The notes: generated from the sequence alone by a model not told the origin. A stretch of 64,000 nt of DNA from Campylobacter anatolicus (GCF_018145655.1 NZ_JAGSSY010000004.1:96254-160253), one strand, 5' to 3'; positions 40,314 through 50,236 are shown, numbered from the stretch's first letter. Program-made: numbers and translations.

Positions 40314-40387
40314 AAAAGATTTTTGGCAACAAAATGGTAAAATAATGCTGTCTCAAACTGCCGCCTTAAAAATTATAAGGAGATATA

Positions 40388-41479
40388 ATGAAAGATAGTG
40401 GCGGATACAAGGTGCGAAACGGCAAAATTTACGTTTTTGGCACGATAGATAAAGTAAGATATAGATTTTCAGTAGGCAAAGAGGCTACAAAAGAGAATTT
40501 AACTTGGATAGCACGGAACTACTGGAGTGTTCTTTTAAATTTAATCGATGAGAAAAAAATGCCAAAGCAGAGTTTAAAGCTTAGCGATTTTTTGCTTGAA
40601 GTCATAGAACTAACTGCACATAAACGCTCAAAATCAACGCAAATTGACTACATTTCAAAGGCTAAACGGCTCATAATCCCCTATTTTAAGGCGTATGAGC
40701 TAGGCGATATTAAGCCATTTGATATAGAGCAGTGGCAAAGTGAAATTTTAAAGCACTACTCAACCACCACTGCTAAACGGCTTAAAAATATCCTAAATAT
40801 GGCTTTAAATAAGGCATATTTAAACGATATTATACCTAAAAACCCTTTAACTTTGGTAGATGGTTTTAAGATAAAGCACGAGAAAAAAGAGCCATACACT
40901 ATTGATGAAATGCTTAAAATTTTGCACTTTTCTACTGGCTGGTTTAGATTATTTTTGCATTTAGCTTTTACCACTGGACTTCGCACGGGCGAACTTATGG
41001 GGCTAAAAAAGAGCGATATTGACTTTAAAAAGCGTGTGATTTATGTTAATCGAAGCATAACAAAGGGCGAGATAAAAGAGAGTAGTGAGATAAAAAATCA
41101 TAATCGCATAGTCGTTTTAGCTGATTATTTAGTAGATGAGCTAAAAGCGTATGATAGTGGTAGTGAGTGGTTGTTTGTTTCAAGGCTAAATAAGCCTTTT
41201 TCAGAGAGCAAAGCCATAACAAAGCACTATTTTAAGCCACTTTTAGAACGTATAGGAGTTAAGTATAAAACACTTTATGCTACACGCCACACGTTTATTA
41301 GTCTATTAAGAAATGCAGGTGTTAGTAAAGACTTTGTAGCAGAGCTTGCAGGTCATAGTGAAGCGGTTAGTGATAAGCACTATTATAAATCGGCATTAAC
41401 TGAGCAAAAAACAAAAGCGATAAATAACGTCTTTTATGGGCTAAATTTAAGCAGTAAGGCACAAGTTAAGGCACAATAA
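40388..41479 (+). CDS. Tyrosine-type phage integrase
   Basis: The 363-aa protein has an N-terminal arm/SAM-like part and the catalytic domain. The first Arg is in TTGLRTGELMGL, the box II HxxR is in YATRHTF, and a later His (GHSE) and the nucleophile Tyr (SDKHYYKS) are also present. It inserts the phage at the tRNA anticodon arm. Its last codons contain two AGGCACA repeats, and the att core copy lies 52 bases after the stop. The frame is intact. Confidence 0.88.
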   Translation: MKDSGGYKVRNGKIYVFGTIDKVRYRFSVGKEATKENLTWIARNYWSVLLNLIDEKKMPKQSLKLSDFLLEVIELTAHKRSKSTQIDYISKAKRLIIPYFKAYELGDIKPFDIEQWQSEILKHYSTTTAKRLKNILNMALNKAYLNDIIPKNPLTLVDGFKIKHEKKEPYTIDEMLKILHFSTGWFRLFLHLAFTTGLRTGELMGLKKSDIDFKKRVIYVNRSITKGEIKESSEIKNHNRIVVLADYLVDELKAYDSGSEWLFVSRLNKPFSESKAITKHYFKPLLERIGVKYKTLYATRHTFISLLRNAGVSKDFVAELAGHSEAVSDKHYYKSALTEQKTKAINNVFYGLNLSSKAQVKAQ

Positions 41480-41531
41480 GCCTAACCAAACTCAAAAACA
41501 TCGACGAGAGCGTGAGATTTTAGCAAAAACT

Positions 41532-41551
41532 GCTGGTCTCATAAGCCGGAG
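41532..41551 (+). repeat. Right copy of the att core
   Basis: Identical to 2115-2134. The bases to its right do not resemble the tRNA 3' half. Confidence 0.7.
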
Positions 41552-41555
41552 CCTT

Positions 41556-41733
41556 TTTGTTTTTTGGTTTTATGACGTGGGGCTTTGTGTCAAAATGCAC
41601 AAATTTGGCGTATTTCACCTGTGTGGTGTTGCCGATTTTAACCTCGCTAGAAGTCGCACTAAAAACCTTGATATTTCGTTTTAAGTGCTGCGAGTTTTTA
41701 AATTTGAGATCGGTGCAGTCTTTTCTTTAGCTA
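41556..41733 (-). pseudogene. Fragment of a phage morphogenesis-type gene
   Basis: The minus-strand frame reads NSQHLKRNIKVFSATSSEVK, then KYAKFVHFDTKPHVIKPKNKK, resembling small Mu-like/HK97 gp10-like virion proteins. It has no start codon and breaks off at the att core. It belongs to a different phage. Confidence 0.4.
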
Positions 41734-41839
41734 CCTGCACCACTCCCGATCCTACTCTATAAAGGAAATTTTTTAAAAATTTATCTAAATTTTTCATCTT
41801 ACGCCTTAATGTTAAATTTTCTCATATTTGTCACTTGTT

Positions 41840-41985
41840 TTAACGTTTAGCATTCGCATACTCTACGCACTCGCTAAACTCTCCGTAAAACACATCACCG
41901 TTTTCAAAGATAAACTCGTGCTCTTTGCCGTCGTCGATCGCAACTCTTACGTAGTCTATAAAATGAGCAAGCTCGCCTACGCACG
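41840..41985 (-). pseudogene. Fragment of an unknown acidic protein
   Basis: The minus-strand end IDYVRVAIDDGKEHEFIFEN, GDVFYGEFSECVEYANAKR is protein-like, but the upstream part is not continuous with it. Probably debris. Confidence 0.35.
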
Positions 41986-41993
41986 AAGCAAGC

Positions 41994-42193
41994 AACGGCG
42001 AGATAGTCATAGCAAACCTTGACGGCGATTTATATGTCAAAAAAATGCTTAAAGACCCGATAAAAAGCGTATCCATCTAACTTCTATGAATAAGCTTTAT
42101 GAAGACATCATAGTTGAGGGCGATGAGTTATAGCAGCTTAAAATAGTCGGTATCGTTAAAAAAGTGCTTCCATCCGGTGCAATCTCGGCATAA
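41994..42193 (+). pseudogene. C-terminal remnant of an S24-type phage repressor
   Basis: NGEIVIANLDGDLYVKKMLK is followed, after a frame break, by LYEDIIVEGDEL, a TAG, and QLKIVGIVKKVLPSGAIS. This is the end of a LexA-like repressor peptidase domain (catalytic Lys in DLYVKK). Neither the N-terminus nor a start is present. It is not the repressor of the prophage at 2-41 kb. Confidence 0.5.
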
Positions 42194-42359
42194 GTCCTAT
42201 TTTACGCAACTTTGAAATAATTTTTGAAGTTTTGAAGTGACTTTGAAGCGGTTTGAAGCTTAACTTTCAAAATGTGAAAAAAATGCGTAAATTTTGCAAA
42301 TTTTGCATTTTAGTTTCTCATTTTTTACCTTATGTCTCTAAGTCATAAAACTCCGACCA
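42194..42359. other. AT-rich spacer with TTTGAAG repeats
   Basis: No gene is seen. Between 42213 and 42259 the motif TTTGAAG or a close variant occurs about five times in direct orientation, spaced 9-18 bases apart. Confidence 0.3.
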
Positions 42360-43054
42360 TTACGTTATTTGCTCCATATTTTTTACTCTTCTCACTTTTT
42401 TACCTTTTGCATAAGATTTACCATTTGCACCATATTGTCTTTGATTGTATGGCGGATCAAGATAGAGTACTTTACAATAAACATCATGAATATTATGACT
42501 TAGTTCAAATTTAGCCGCTCTTAAAGTCATCATAGCTGTTGCACTTTTTTAATATTTTTTAAAAAAGCCCCATAAATTGAAGCTGTATTTGCTACCTTAT
42601 CAGCACTCTCAATAAGCGAAGCGAGTAAAAAACAGTAAGCCTTATCATCTATTTGCAAACTATCTTTTAAATTTTGAATTTTAACTCTAATAGCATCTAT
42701 CTTTTTACCATTTTCGTTACTAAAATATTGTCTGCCACTTTTTTCAATATTACAATAATGCGTATAAATAAAGCCATTTTCAATCGGTGTAAGCTCATTT
42801 AGCTCACTTATCAAATTTAATGCATTTTGTATCGGAGCATAATTTCCTATGTAGTTTTTATTTAAAATGTAGCTATATGGCTCTATATCGTTACTAATAA
42901 CCTTTTTAACAAATGGCTTAAACGCACGACCAATACAACCAGTCCCAGCAAAAATATCACATATTGTTTTATCTGACAAGTCAACTCCCACGACTTTACA
43001 AATTTCTTGTTTTAGCCACGATGAGAGTTTAAATTTAGAGCCGATATAGTTCAT
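42360..43054 (-). pseudogene. D12-class adenine DNA methy­ltransferase, frameshifted and truncated
   Basis: The N-terminal part has the SAM motif (CDIFAGTGCIGRAFKP) and the D12 layout with YIGSKFKL at the start. The frame stops at 42530, but the neighbouring frame continues (MTLRAAKFELSHNIHDVYCK) to the catalytic LDPPYNQRQYGAN at about 42458-42440. It then loses similarity and ends at 42360. One missing base near 42533 and the loss of the C-terminus indicate a dead enzyme. It sits beside a broken restriction gene. Confidence 0.65.
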
Positions 43055-43730
43055 TGTGTAATATCTGGATATAGCTTTTTTAAAATAAAATCTGAAGTAT
43101 ATTTTGAAGCTTCATTTGAGATTTTTATAACGCAACTTTTTCTGTATTCAACAGGGTCATATTGATAACAATCTCTACATCCAAGTTCATTTGTATAGTT
43201 TTCACCGCCTTCATAAAAAGAGTATGGATTACCAGGATATTTTTGGCATCCCATCTTTTATTTTTCTCTTTACAAATTTGACGTTTTGCATCATTTGCCG
43301 CTTTGCAAAGTGGCTGAAAATCCTCTAACTTTTGAGTTGATGTATCGCTAACTCTTAAATCATTTTTTCTGCCATCTTTATGGTCTATCTCTATTTTTGT
43401 ATTTTCAGATTTGCCATTAATACCAAGCATTACACATTTTTTATTCTTATAGTAATCTCTTATATCTTGTCTGATATTTTGATTAAAATTTTGATTGGTA
43501 TTAAAGCCATTTATACGTATAGCGTCTATGGAATTTCCACTACTTTTTGTCTTATCAAATTCTACAATATATCTTTTTGCTAAAGTTGAGCTTTTTCTAC
43601 ACAAGCTACCGCCATTTCCAAGCTGAAGATCCTTAAACTCACCAACAAATTTACTAACATCAATCCACTCTGAAATACCATTTTCATCAGGATTTGCAAG
43701 TTTTAAAAATAGCTCAGTCTTAGTCATCAA
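43051..43730 (-). pseudogene. HNH-type restriction endonuclease, frameshifted
   Basis: The first part (from 43730 or 43727) has an HNH core (KIEIDHKDGRKNDLR, then KLEDFQPLCKAANDAKR). The frame goes astray after KEKNK; one more A in the A4 run (43256-43259) would restore KMGCQKYPGNPYSFYEGGEN and the remaining C-terminus to 43051. The zinc-type cysteines (GCRDCYQ) are in the second part. Two neighbouring methyltransferase genes suggest a type II system with an asymmetric site. Confidence 0.65.
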
Positions 43731-43756
43731 AACTCCTTTTTAAATACAAAAATATA

Positions 43757-44521
43757 TTAGTGTTTAAAGATATAATAATCACTTTTTAAAGCTCTATATC
43801 GCCAAATTCTACTACTGTTTAATTTTTCACGATTGCCCTCTATGTTTTTTACAACTACTCCTTTTAACTTTACTTTAAAATTTCTCTTTATCATATCCAT
43901 AGTATAAAAACTAAGCGGTAAAACTTCACTATTTTTATAAACATCACCAATCACAAGAGCAAAGTAGCAATTTTTCTCTAAAATTTTAAGTGAATTTTGG
44001 CATATTATTTTAAATTTAACCATAAAATCTTGGATATTATCACACTGTGATAAGTCATTTTTATCATCAGTAAATTTAATAATATCCATATAAGGTGGAT
44101 GCATTAACACAAAATTTACGCTATTAATGCCTAATTTTTGTGTTGCTAAGATAAAATTTTTATTAAACATTTTACTATCTAAAGAGTTGCAATTAGCTAT
44201 AAAATAATCGTTAAAATTTGAATCGCCCATATTTTGACTGACATATTCAACTATTTTTGGATTTATATCAAAGCCAATATATTTACGATTTAAATTTTCA
44301 CATTCAAATAAAGTAGTACCACTTCCCATAAATGGCTCAAATACAGCTTGGTTAGCTTTTGTGTAGCGTTTGATTAGTTGATATGGAATTTGTGGAATAA
44401 AGTTGCCATGATAGATATTTTTATGTTTTCCACTTTTATCACGCTCTTTTATAAGCCAAAGTGAGTTTGTATCTATATCGCAACTCTTCCACTGAGCTAA
44501 ATCCAAATCATTAAAACTCAT
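43757..44521 (-). CDS. N6-adenine/N4-cytosine DNA methyltransferase
   Basis: The 254-aa protein has the catalytic motif as HPPY (NFVLMHPPYMDIIKF) before the SAM-binding region in position order FEPFMGSGTTLFECE near residue 65. It carries QIPYQLIKRYTKANQ as seen in type II methyltransferases. It is intact, unlike its two partners, as expected if a methylase is kept after its nuclease dies. It is also the gene next to typA, marking the island edge. Confidence 0.75.
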   Translation of the reverse strand: MSFNDLDLAQWKSCDIDTNSLWLIKERDKSGKHKNIYHGNFIPQIPYQLIKRYTKANQAVFEPFMGSGTTLFECENLNRKYIGFDINPKIVEYVSQNMGDSNFNDYFIANCNSLDSKMFNKNFILATQKLGINSVNFVLMHPPYMDIIKFTDDKNDLSQCDNIQDFMVKFKIICQNSLKILEKNCYFALVIGDVYKNSEVLPLSFYTMDMIKRNFKVKLKGVVVKNIEGNREKLNSSRIWRYRALKSDYYIFKH

Positions 44522-44530
44522 AAATTTATA

Positions 44531-46345
44531 TCAGTTTTTCGCCATTCTTCTACGTTGGGTTGGATCAAGGTAGCGTTTGCGGACACGGATATTTATAGGA
44601 GTTACCTCCACTAGCTCATCATCTTCTATCCACTCCAAAGCTCGCTCTAAGCTTAGTTTTCTAGGTGGGACTAGTTTTATAGCATCATCAGAGCCACTAG
44701 CACGAACATTTGTTAAATTTTTACCTTTTATAGGATTGACGTCAAGATCGTTTGGACGACTATGTTCGCCAATGATCATACCGACATAAACCTTTGCTTG
44801 TGGATCTAAAAATAGCACACCACGATCTTGTAGATTAAAAAGCGAATACGCCAAAGTTACACCATTTTCCATTGATACAAGAGCTCCGTTTGTGCGGTGT
44901 TCCACAGAGCCACTTAGTGGACGAAACTCTAAAAAGCTATGATTCATCACACCCTCACCTTTAGTATCGGTCAAAAACTGACTTCTAAAGCCGATAAGTC
45001 CACGAGCAGGAATCTCAAACTCAATTCTAGTCTGTCCATCGCCTGTCGGACTCATAGATGTCATCTCCGCCTTGCGTTTACCTAGCTTTTCTATGACCGT
45101 TCCCGTACAGTCATCTGGTGCATCAATGACTAAAAACTCATACGGCTCACACTTCACGCCTTCTATCTCTTTTACGATAACCTCTGGACGACCAAGTAAG
45201 AACTCATAGCCCTCTCTACGCATATTTTCAGCCAAGATCGTTATTTGTAGCTCTCCACGACCACTGACTTTAAATTTACCCTCGCCAATGTTTTCATACT
45301 TCATCGCGATATTTGTTTTCATCTCATTTCTTAAACGCTCATCTATCTTATTTGACGTTACGTGTTTGCCCTCTGTTCCAGCCAGTGGTCCATCATTTAC
45401 GCTAAAAACTACACTTAAAGTCGGCTCTTCTATATGAAGTGCTTCAAGTGGATTTGGGCTATTTGGATCGACGACACTATCGCCAACATCAAGTGCATCA
45501 AATCCAGCTATAGCGACTATATCACCAGTCCCAGCTTCGTTTATATCAGCTCTTTCTAACCCCATAAATCCGATAAGCTTTGAAATTCTACCAGTTGTTT
45601 TTGTGCCATCAGCCTTCATAAGCATAACATTTTGATTTTTAGCTACTTTACCGTTAAAAATTCTCGCAATGCCTATCTTACCGACATAATTATCATAATC
45701 AAGTGTAAAAACTTGAAGTTGTAAAGGATTTTCATCGCTTCCACTTGGAGCTGGGACATGAGCTAAGATAGTCTCAAAAAGTGGCTGCATATCCACGTTC
45801 TCATCATCTAAATTTAACTTCGCGTAGCCATTTTTAGCTGCTGCATAAACAACTGGAAATTCTAGCTGCTCATCAGTTGCATCAAGTGCTACAAAAAGGT
45901 CAAAAATTTCATTTATCACACGCTCTGGATCGCCAGCTGGTTTGTCTATTTTATTGACAACGACGATCGGACAAAGCCCAAGAGAAAGTGCCTTTTTAAC
46001 AACAAATTTAGTCTGTGGCATAACGCCCTCTTGTGCATCAACTAGCAACAAAACTCCATCGACCATCTTAAGTACTCGCTCAACCTCACCACCAAAGTCA
46101 GCGTGTCCTGGCGTATCTATGATGTTTATTTTTGTGTTTTTGTAGCGGATTGCGGTATTTTTTGAAAGTATCGTAATGCCACGCTCACGCTCTATGTCAT
46201 TGCTGTCCATCACGCGTTCGCCAACAGCTTGATGTTCGTTAAATGTTCCAGATTGTTTTAATAATTCATCAACCATTGTAGTCTTTCCGTGATCGACGTG
46301 TGCGATGACGGCGATGTTTCGTATATTTTCCAAAGTATGCTCCAA
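44531..46345 (-). CDS. typA: Ribosome-associated GTPase TypA/BipA
   Basis: The 604-aa translation-factor GTPase has G1 (AHVDHGKTT), G2 (RERGITI), G3 (DTPGHAD), G4 (NKID) and EF-G-like domains III and V, ending in the TypA-specific C-terminal domain ([38 protein letters not shown]). It binds ribosomes and supports growth at low temperature and under stress. Full length and intact. Confidence 0.96.
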   Translation of the reverse strand: MEHTLENIRNIAVIAHVDHGKTTMVDELLKQSGTFNEHQAVGERVMDSNDIERERGITILSKNTAIRYKNTKINIIDTPGHADFGGEVERVLKMVDGVLLLVDAQEGVMPQTKFVVKKALSLGLCPIVVVNKIDKPAGDPERVINEIFDLFVALDATDEQLEFPVVYAAAKNGYAKLNLDDENVDMQPLFETILAHVPAPSGSDENPLQLQVFTLDYDNYVGKIGIARIFNGKVAKNQNVMLMKADGTKTTGRISKLIGFMGLERADINEAGTGDIVAIAGFDALDVGDSVVDPNSPNPLEALHIEEPTLSVVFSVNDGPLAGTEGKHVTSNKIDERLRNEMKTNIAMKYENIGEGKFKVSGRGELQITILAENMRREGYEFLLGRPEVIVKEIEGVKCEPYEFLVIDAPDDCTGTVIEKLGKRKAEMTSMSPTGDGQTRIEFEIPARGLIGFRSQFLTDTKGEGVMNHSFLEFRPLSGSVEHRTNGALVSMENGVTLAYSLFNLQDRGVLFLDPQAKVYVGMIIGEHSRPNDLDVNPIKGKNLTNVRASGSDDAIKLVPPRKLSLERALEWIEDDELVEVTPINIRVRKRYLDPTQRRRMAKN

Positions 46346-46413
46346 ATTTTAAGTAGGGGCTGATTATATCCAAAAAATTCTTATAAAAATAATAAGCGAA
46401 AAATTTAAATTTA

Positions 46414-46429
46414 TGGAACGAAATTTGCA
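46414..46429 (+). promoter_or_regulatory. Sigma-54 promoter of the hook operon
   Basis: TGGAACG-AAAT-TTGCA keeps the GG (46415-46416) and GC (46427-46428) with exactly 10 bases between them. It lies 35 bases before fliK. Hook genes are sigma-54 dependent in Campylobacter. Confidence 0.8.
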
Positions 46430-46463
46430 TATAAAACAATAGTTTTAAATTTAAGGATAAAAA

Positions 46464-47888
46464 ATGCAAACCCAAACGGCTAGTAATGTGGCGGATTTAT
46501 TTGCAGTTTCACCGAATAAAATGGTATCTACAAATAAAAAAAATAGTGATGATAGGGGTGAGTTCTTATCACTTGTTTTAGATGCAGCAACGAATAAGGC
46601 AAAAAAAGGCGAAGAGTTGACGCAAGATGATGTAAATCAGATCATAAAAGAGATCAATCAAAGAGTCGAGATAGCAACTAAAATCCAAGATGAAGCAAAT
46701 GTAAAGATTACAACTGACTTAGAGCAAAATCTCGATGAAGCTATAAAAAATGAGTTATATGAAAATGCAAATTTTATGCAGCTTTTGCAAGTTTTAGAGA
46801 TCTTAAACGGTGGAGAGAAGCTGAGTAAGTTTCCAAATTTTAGTGATAAGGTAGCGAGTTTTCTTGCTGTGCCTAAAAATGTTGAAGAACTTAGCAACGT
46901 TAAAAGCGTCACTGACTTGCTTGAACTATCTAAGAGATTTGATCTCGGACTTGAAAAACTCACTATCACAAATGACGATGTGGATATCCTTAATAATATG
47001 TTTAAAAATTTAGGCAAAAGTAAGTTTTTTACCCCTATTTTACCAAAAACAAATAGTATTTATAGTGATAATCTCATACAAAAGGTCGAACAAGCTATAA
47101 TCTTAAATCAAGATAACCAAAATAAGAAAACTACACTCAATCAACTGCTTCAAGATATAACAAAAGAGACATTAAAAGAGCAGAAAAATCAACCTGTCAC
47201 ACAAACTCAGGTGGCTCAAGTGGTAAAAGATATCACAAAAGAGATCACAACACCTAAAATAGACGTAGCAGATGAGAGTTTAGAAACACCTGATGTTATA
47301 AATTTTACAACAAAAACAGACAAATATCAATCTCAAAAATCGGTAAATTTACAATCACTTTTATATCCAGAGCGTGAGCAAAATGGTGAAAATTTAGAGC
47401 AAAACAGCGAACAAAGTAATCAGAAAAAAGATAGTGAGCTAAATTCGATGGTGCGAGATATTAGTCGAGCTGCACAAAATCAAATACAAAATCGCACTGC
47501 TGTGCGTGAAACTCTGAGTAATTTTAGTGAAAATTTACGCGATCAAATTCAAAACTACAAAGCACCGCTAACTCGTGTAAATATCACGCTTAACCCTATG
47601 AATTTAGGCGAAGTTGAGATCACGATGATAAATCGTGGTAATAACTTGCATATAAATTTCAACTCAACTACAAATACGATGAATCTATTTTTACAAAATC
47701 AAGCTGAGTTTAAAGCAAACCTTGTAAATATGGGATTTACCGAGCTTGAGATGAATTTCAGTGATCAGCAAAAACAAGAACGAGAGCAAAAAGCGTATAA
47801 AAAATTCGCCCAAAACTCCCAACAACAAAGTGAGAGCGAAGATATGGAACAACCTTTGCTTGAACTAGTCATACCAAGATATATTTAG
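46464..47888 (+). CDS. fliK: Flagellar hook-length control protein
   Basis: The 474-aa protein has a long, Gln/Asn-rich variable N-terminal part. Near the C-terminus it carries the FliK domain (PLTRVNITLNPMNLGEVEITMINRGNNLHINF, residues about 370-410), which signals the export switch from hook to filament substrates. A Gln-rich tail follows. It is the first gene of a three-gene operon with flgD and flgE. Confidence 0.85.
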   Translation: MQTQTASNVADLFAVSPNKMVSTNKKNSDDRGEFLSLVLDAATNKAKKGEELTQDDVNQIIKEINQRVEIATKIQDEANVKITTDLEQNLDEAIKNELYENANFMQLLQVLEILNGGEKLSKFPNFSDKVASFLAVPKNVEELSNVKSVTDLLELSKRFDLGLEKLTITNDDVDILNNMFKNLGKSKFFTPILPKTNSIYSDNLIQKVEQAIILNQDNQNKKTTLNQLLQDITKETLKEQKNQPVTQTQVAQVVKDITKEITTPKIDVADESLETPDVINFTTKTDKYQSQKSVNLQSLLYPEREQNGENLEQNSEQSNQKKDSELNSMVRDISRAAQNQIQNRTAVRETLSNFSENLRDQIQNYKAPLTRVNITLNPMNLGEVEITMINRGNNLHINFNSTTNTMNLFLQNQAEFKANLVNMGFTELEMNFSDQQKQEREQKAYKKFAQNSQQQSESEDMEQPLLELVIPRYI

Positions 47889-47897
47889 GAGAAAACG

Positions 47898-48626
47898 ATG
47901 GCAACTTCGACATCAGATATACAATCACAATTTACATCAGAAAAGCTAAAAGCTGCCCAAGACGCAAAAAAAGCAACTAAAGCAAATGGTACAAACCCAT
48001 CAGCACAGCTTGATAAAGATGCATTTTTAAAGCTTCTTTTAGTAGAGCTTCAATACCAAGACCCAACATCACCTATGGATACTGAAAAAATGCTAACACA
48101 AACAAGCCAGCTAGCTACGTTAGAAATGCAAGAAAACACAAACTCAACGATGAAAGAACTTGTAGGTCAGTTAAAAACGACGTCGAGTATGTATTCACTC
48201 GCTGCACTTGGTAAGATGGCTTCGATTGGGTCAAATTCTATCACTACAACAGATAGCACAAAAGATGCGACTTTGGCAATGTATTTTCCAAATGCCGTTA
48301 AAAATGGCACACTACAAATAAAAGATACAAAAAATCAAGTAGTAAAAACTATGGAGCTTAAAGATTTAGCTCAAGGCGTTCAAAAAGTAGCTTGGGATCT
48401 TAAAGATGATAATGGCAATAAGCTACCAAACGGTTCATATAGCGTAACAGCGACTTATACAGGCACAGATGGTAAGAGCTATACAACTCAAATAGGCAAT
48501 TACCCAGTAGAAGCAGTAAAATTTGTAGATGGTAAAGCACAAGTTAAAATCGCTGGAGAGTATGTCTCTATCGATAAAATAGCTGAATTTTACGATATGC
48601 CAAGTACAAGTTTAAGCCATAGTTAA
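47898..48626 (+). CDS. flgD: Flagellar hook-assembly scaffold
   Basis: The 242-aa protein has the FlgD N-terminal signature (LDKDAFLKLLLVELQYQDPTSPMDTEKMLTQTSQLATLEM). Ig/FLG-like domains follow (VAWDLKDDNGNKLPNGSYSV). It caps the growing hook and is exported. It starts 9 bases after fliK with AGGAG. Confidence 0.92.
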   Translation: MATSTSDIQSQFTSEKLKAAQDAKKATKANGTNPSAQLDKDAFLKLLLVELQYQDPTSPMDTEKMLTQTSQLATLEMQENTNSTMKELVGQLKTTSSMYSLAALGKMASIGSNSITTTDSTKDATLAMYFPNAVKNGTLQIKDTKNQVVKTMELKDLAQGVQKVAWDLKDDNGNKLPNGSYSVTATYTGTDGKSYTTQIGNYPVEAVKFVDGKAQVKIAGEYVSIDKIAEFYDMPSTSLSHS

Positions 48627-48637
48627 AGGCAGAAGCT

Positions 48638-50236
48638 ATGATGAGAGGATTTTACAACGGAGTGAGTGGCATAAAGACGCAAAGCTTCGGTATGGACGTA
48701 TGGAGTAATAATATCTCAAATATCAACAACGTAGGTTTTAAAGCTTCAACACCTGAGTTTAAAAGCATATTTTATCAAACAGTCCACTCAGCTGGAAATA
48801 CACCCACAAGCGATCAAGTTGGTTTAGGAGCGACTAGACAGACAACAGCTCTTGATATGAGTAACGGTAGTTTTCAAAACACTGATAATAAATTTGATAT
48901 GGCTATTGCTGGAGATGGATATTTCGGTGTTTTAGGACATGATGGTAACACATATTACACTAGAAACGGTGCTTTTGATATAGATGGAGCTGGGAATTTA
49001 GTAAATAGCTCAGGAAATTTCGTCCTTGGTACTATGAATACCCTTACTCCAACAACGGCAAGTATATCAGCGATGACAAAATTTGGAAATACGACACAAC
49101 AAATTTATACGCCTTCAAAAATTGAGAGTATAAATTTAAACTCAGCAAACGCCCAAACAGCGATAAAACTACCAAAATTTTTATACTTAGCATCAGAGCC
49201 TACGACGCAAGTAAATTTCCGTGGAAATTTAGACTCAACACGCAAAAGCGAGCTAACAAATAGCGAACTAGACGCAAGTAGCTATACATATTCTGTTGAT
49301 GACACGGCTAAAACTATAAGTGTGAGTGGAAAAGTCAAGCTAAGTGACTCAAGTCTAGGATACAAAGCAGGAGATACTATAACTATCAAAGTCACTGACG
49401 CTAGCGGTAAATTTAGCGAATTTTCAACACAACTTGATAAAGATGGAGTATGGAGCATACAAGATAAAGAGATAAGATACCTTGATACTACAAATTTAAA
49501 TGTCTCAGTGATCGGCACGGCAAATTTAGAAGTAGCTAACACACAAAAACTATCAACTGAAATTTATGATGCAAGTGGCGTGATAAACAAGCTCACTATA
49601 AATTTAACCAAGCAAGTCCCACAAAACAAAACCGGCTCTATATGGAACGCCACTGCAACGATCACAGATAGCACAGGAGCGGTACTAAACACTGCACAAG
49701 GTGAGTTGAGATTTAATACTAGTGGGTTATTAGTATCAAACACACTTAACTCAGTCGGTAGCGTAGCTTTAAATTTTGGTGGAAATGGTGATCCACTCGC
49801 ATATGACGGCATCACTAGCTCATCAAATAGCACAAATAACTTCAACATAACAAAAAATGGCTACGATGAAGGTGTTTTAAAAGATTATGAGATCGATAAT
49901 AATGGCAATATCGTTGCAGTGTTTGACAATGCTAGGATGTTTCCAGTGGCTAAATTCGCCCTTTATCATTTTCAAAACGATCAAGGATTAGACAAAATGG
50001 GAGACAATCTTTATACCGCGACGGCAAATTCCGGTGAGCCGATATTTTACACCAATAAAAATGGTGAAGTAATCTACGGAGCAACTCTAAGCTCATACAA
50101 ACTTGAGATGAGTAACGTAGATCTAGGTCAAGCTCTCACAGAGATAATCGTCGTACAAAAGGCCTATGACGCAAGCTCAAAGAGTATAACTACTAGTGAT
50201 GAGATGATACAAACTGCGATAAATATGAAGAGATAA
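48638..50236 (+). CDS. flgE: Flagellar hook protein
   Basis: The 532-aa protein has the rod/hook N-terminus (FYNGVSGIKTQSFGMDVWSNNISNINNVGFK) and the C-terminal helix (ALTEIIVVQKAYDASSKSITTSDEMIQTAINMKR) that polymerise into the hook core. A variable, surface-exposed Thr/Ser/Asn-rich middle lies between. The order matches the hook operon of Campylobacter. Confidence 0.92.
   Translation: MMRGFYNGVSGIKTQSFGMDVWSNNISNINNVGFKASTPEFKSIFYQTVHSAGNTPTSDQVGLGATRQTTALDMSNGSFQNTDNKFDMAIAGDGYFGVLGHDGNTYYTRNGAFDIDGAGNLVNSSGNFVLGTMNTLTPTTASISAMTKFGNTTQQIYTPSKIESINLNSANAQTAIKLPKFLYLASEPTTQVNFRGNLDSTRKSELTNSELDASSYTYSVDDTAKTISVSGKVKLSDSSLGYKAGDTITIKVTDASGKFSEFSTQLDKDGVWSIQDKEIRYLDTTNLNVSVIGTANLEVANTQKLSTEIYDASGVINKLTINLTKQVPQNKTGSIWNATATITDSTGAVLNTAQGELRFNTSGLLVSNTLNSVGSVALNFGGNGDPLAYDGITSSSNSTNNFNITKNGYDEGVLKDYEIDNNGNIVAVFDNARMFPVAKFALYHFQNDQGLDKMGDNLYTATANSGEPIFYTNKNGEVIYGATLSSYKLEMSNVDLGQALTEIIVVQKAYDASSKSITTSDEMIQTAINMKR

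Larger units (their letters stand above)
2115..41551. mobile_element. Prophage, about 39.4 kb, tRNA-integrated, probably defective
   Basis: The element is bounded by an exact 20-bp direct repeat (2115-2134 and 41532-41551) corresponding to the tRNA anticodon arm. A tyrosine integrase ends 52 bases from the right copy. Inside are packaging, capsid, tail-fibre and lysis genes on the minus strand, an S24-type repressor, and a plus-strand early region. Several essential genes are broken. The absence of tape-measure and sheath genes suggests a short-tailed virion. The right boundary is less certain than the left, because the repeat there is not followed by the displaced tRNA 3' half. Confidence 0.88.

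Noticed and set aside
23346..40320. CRISPR-like array from the recurring blocks in the right arm
   Set aside because: The repeats are few, of unequal length (33, 34, 88 and 515 bp), contain coding sequence and are irregularly spaced.
42213..42259. TTTGAAG direct repeats as a phage operator array
   Set aside because: They lie beside an S24 remnant but are short, low-complexity and not palindromic; nothing else supports a binding function.
2433..43260. All frameshifts as sequencing errors in homopolymers
   Set aside because: The breaks cluster in prophage and restriction genes, while about 18 kb of core genes with equally long A/T runs are clean. Errors at single sites remain possible, so I kept it as a check rather than the explanation.
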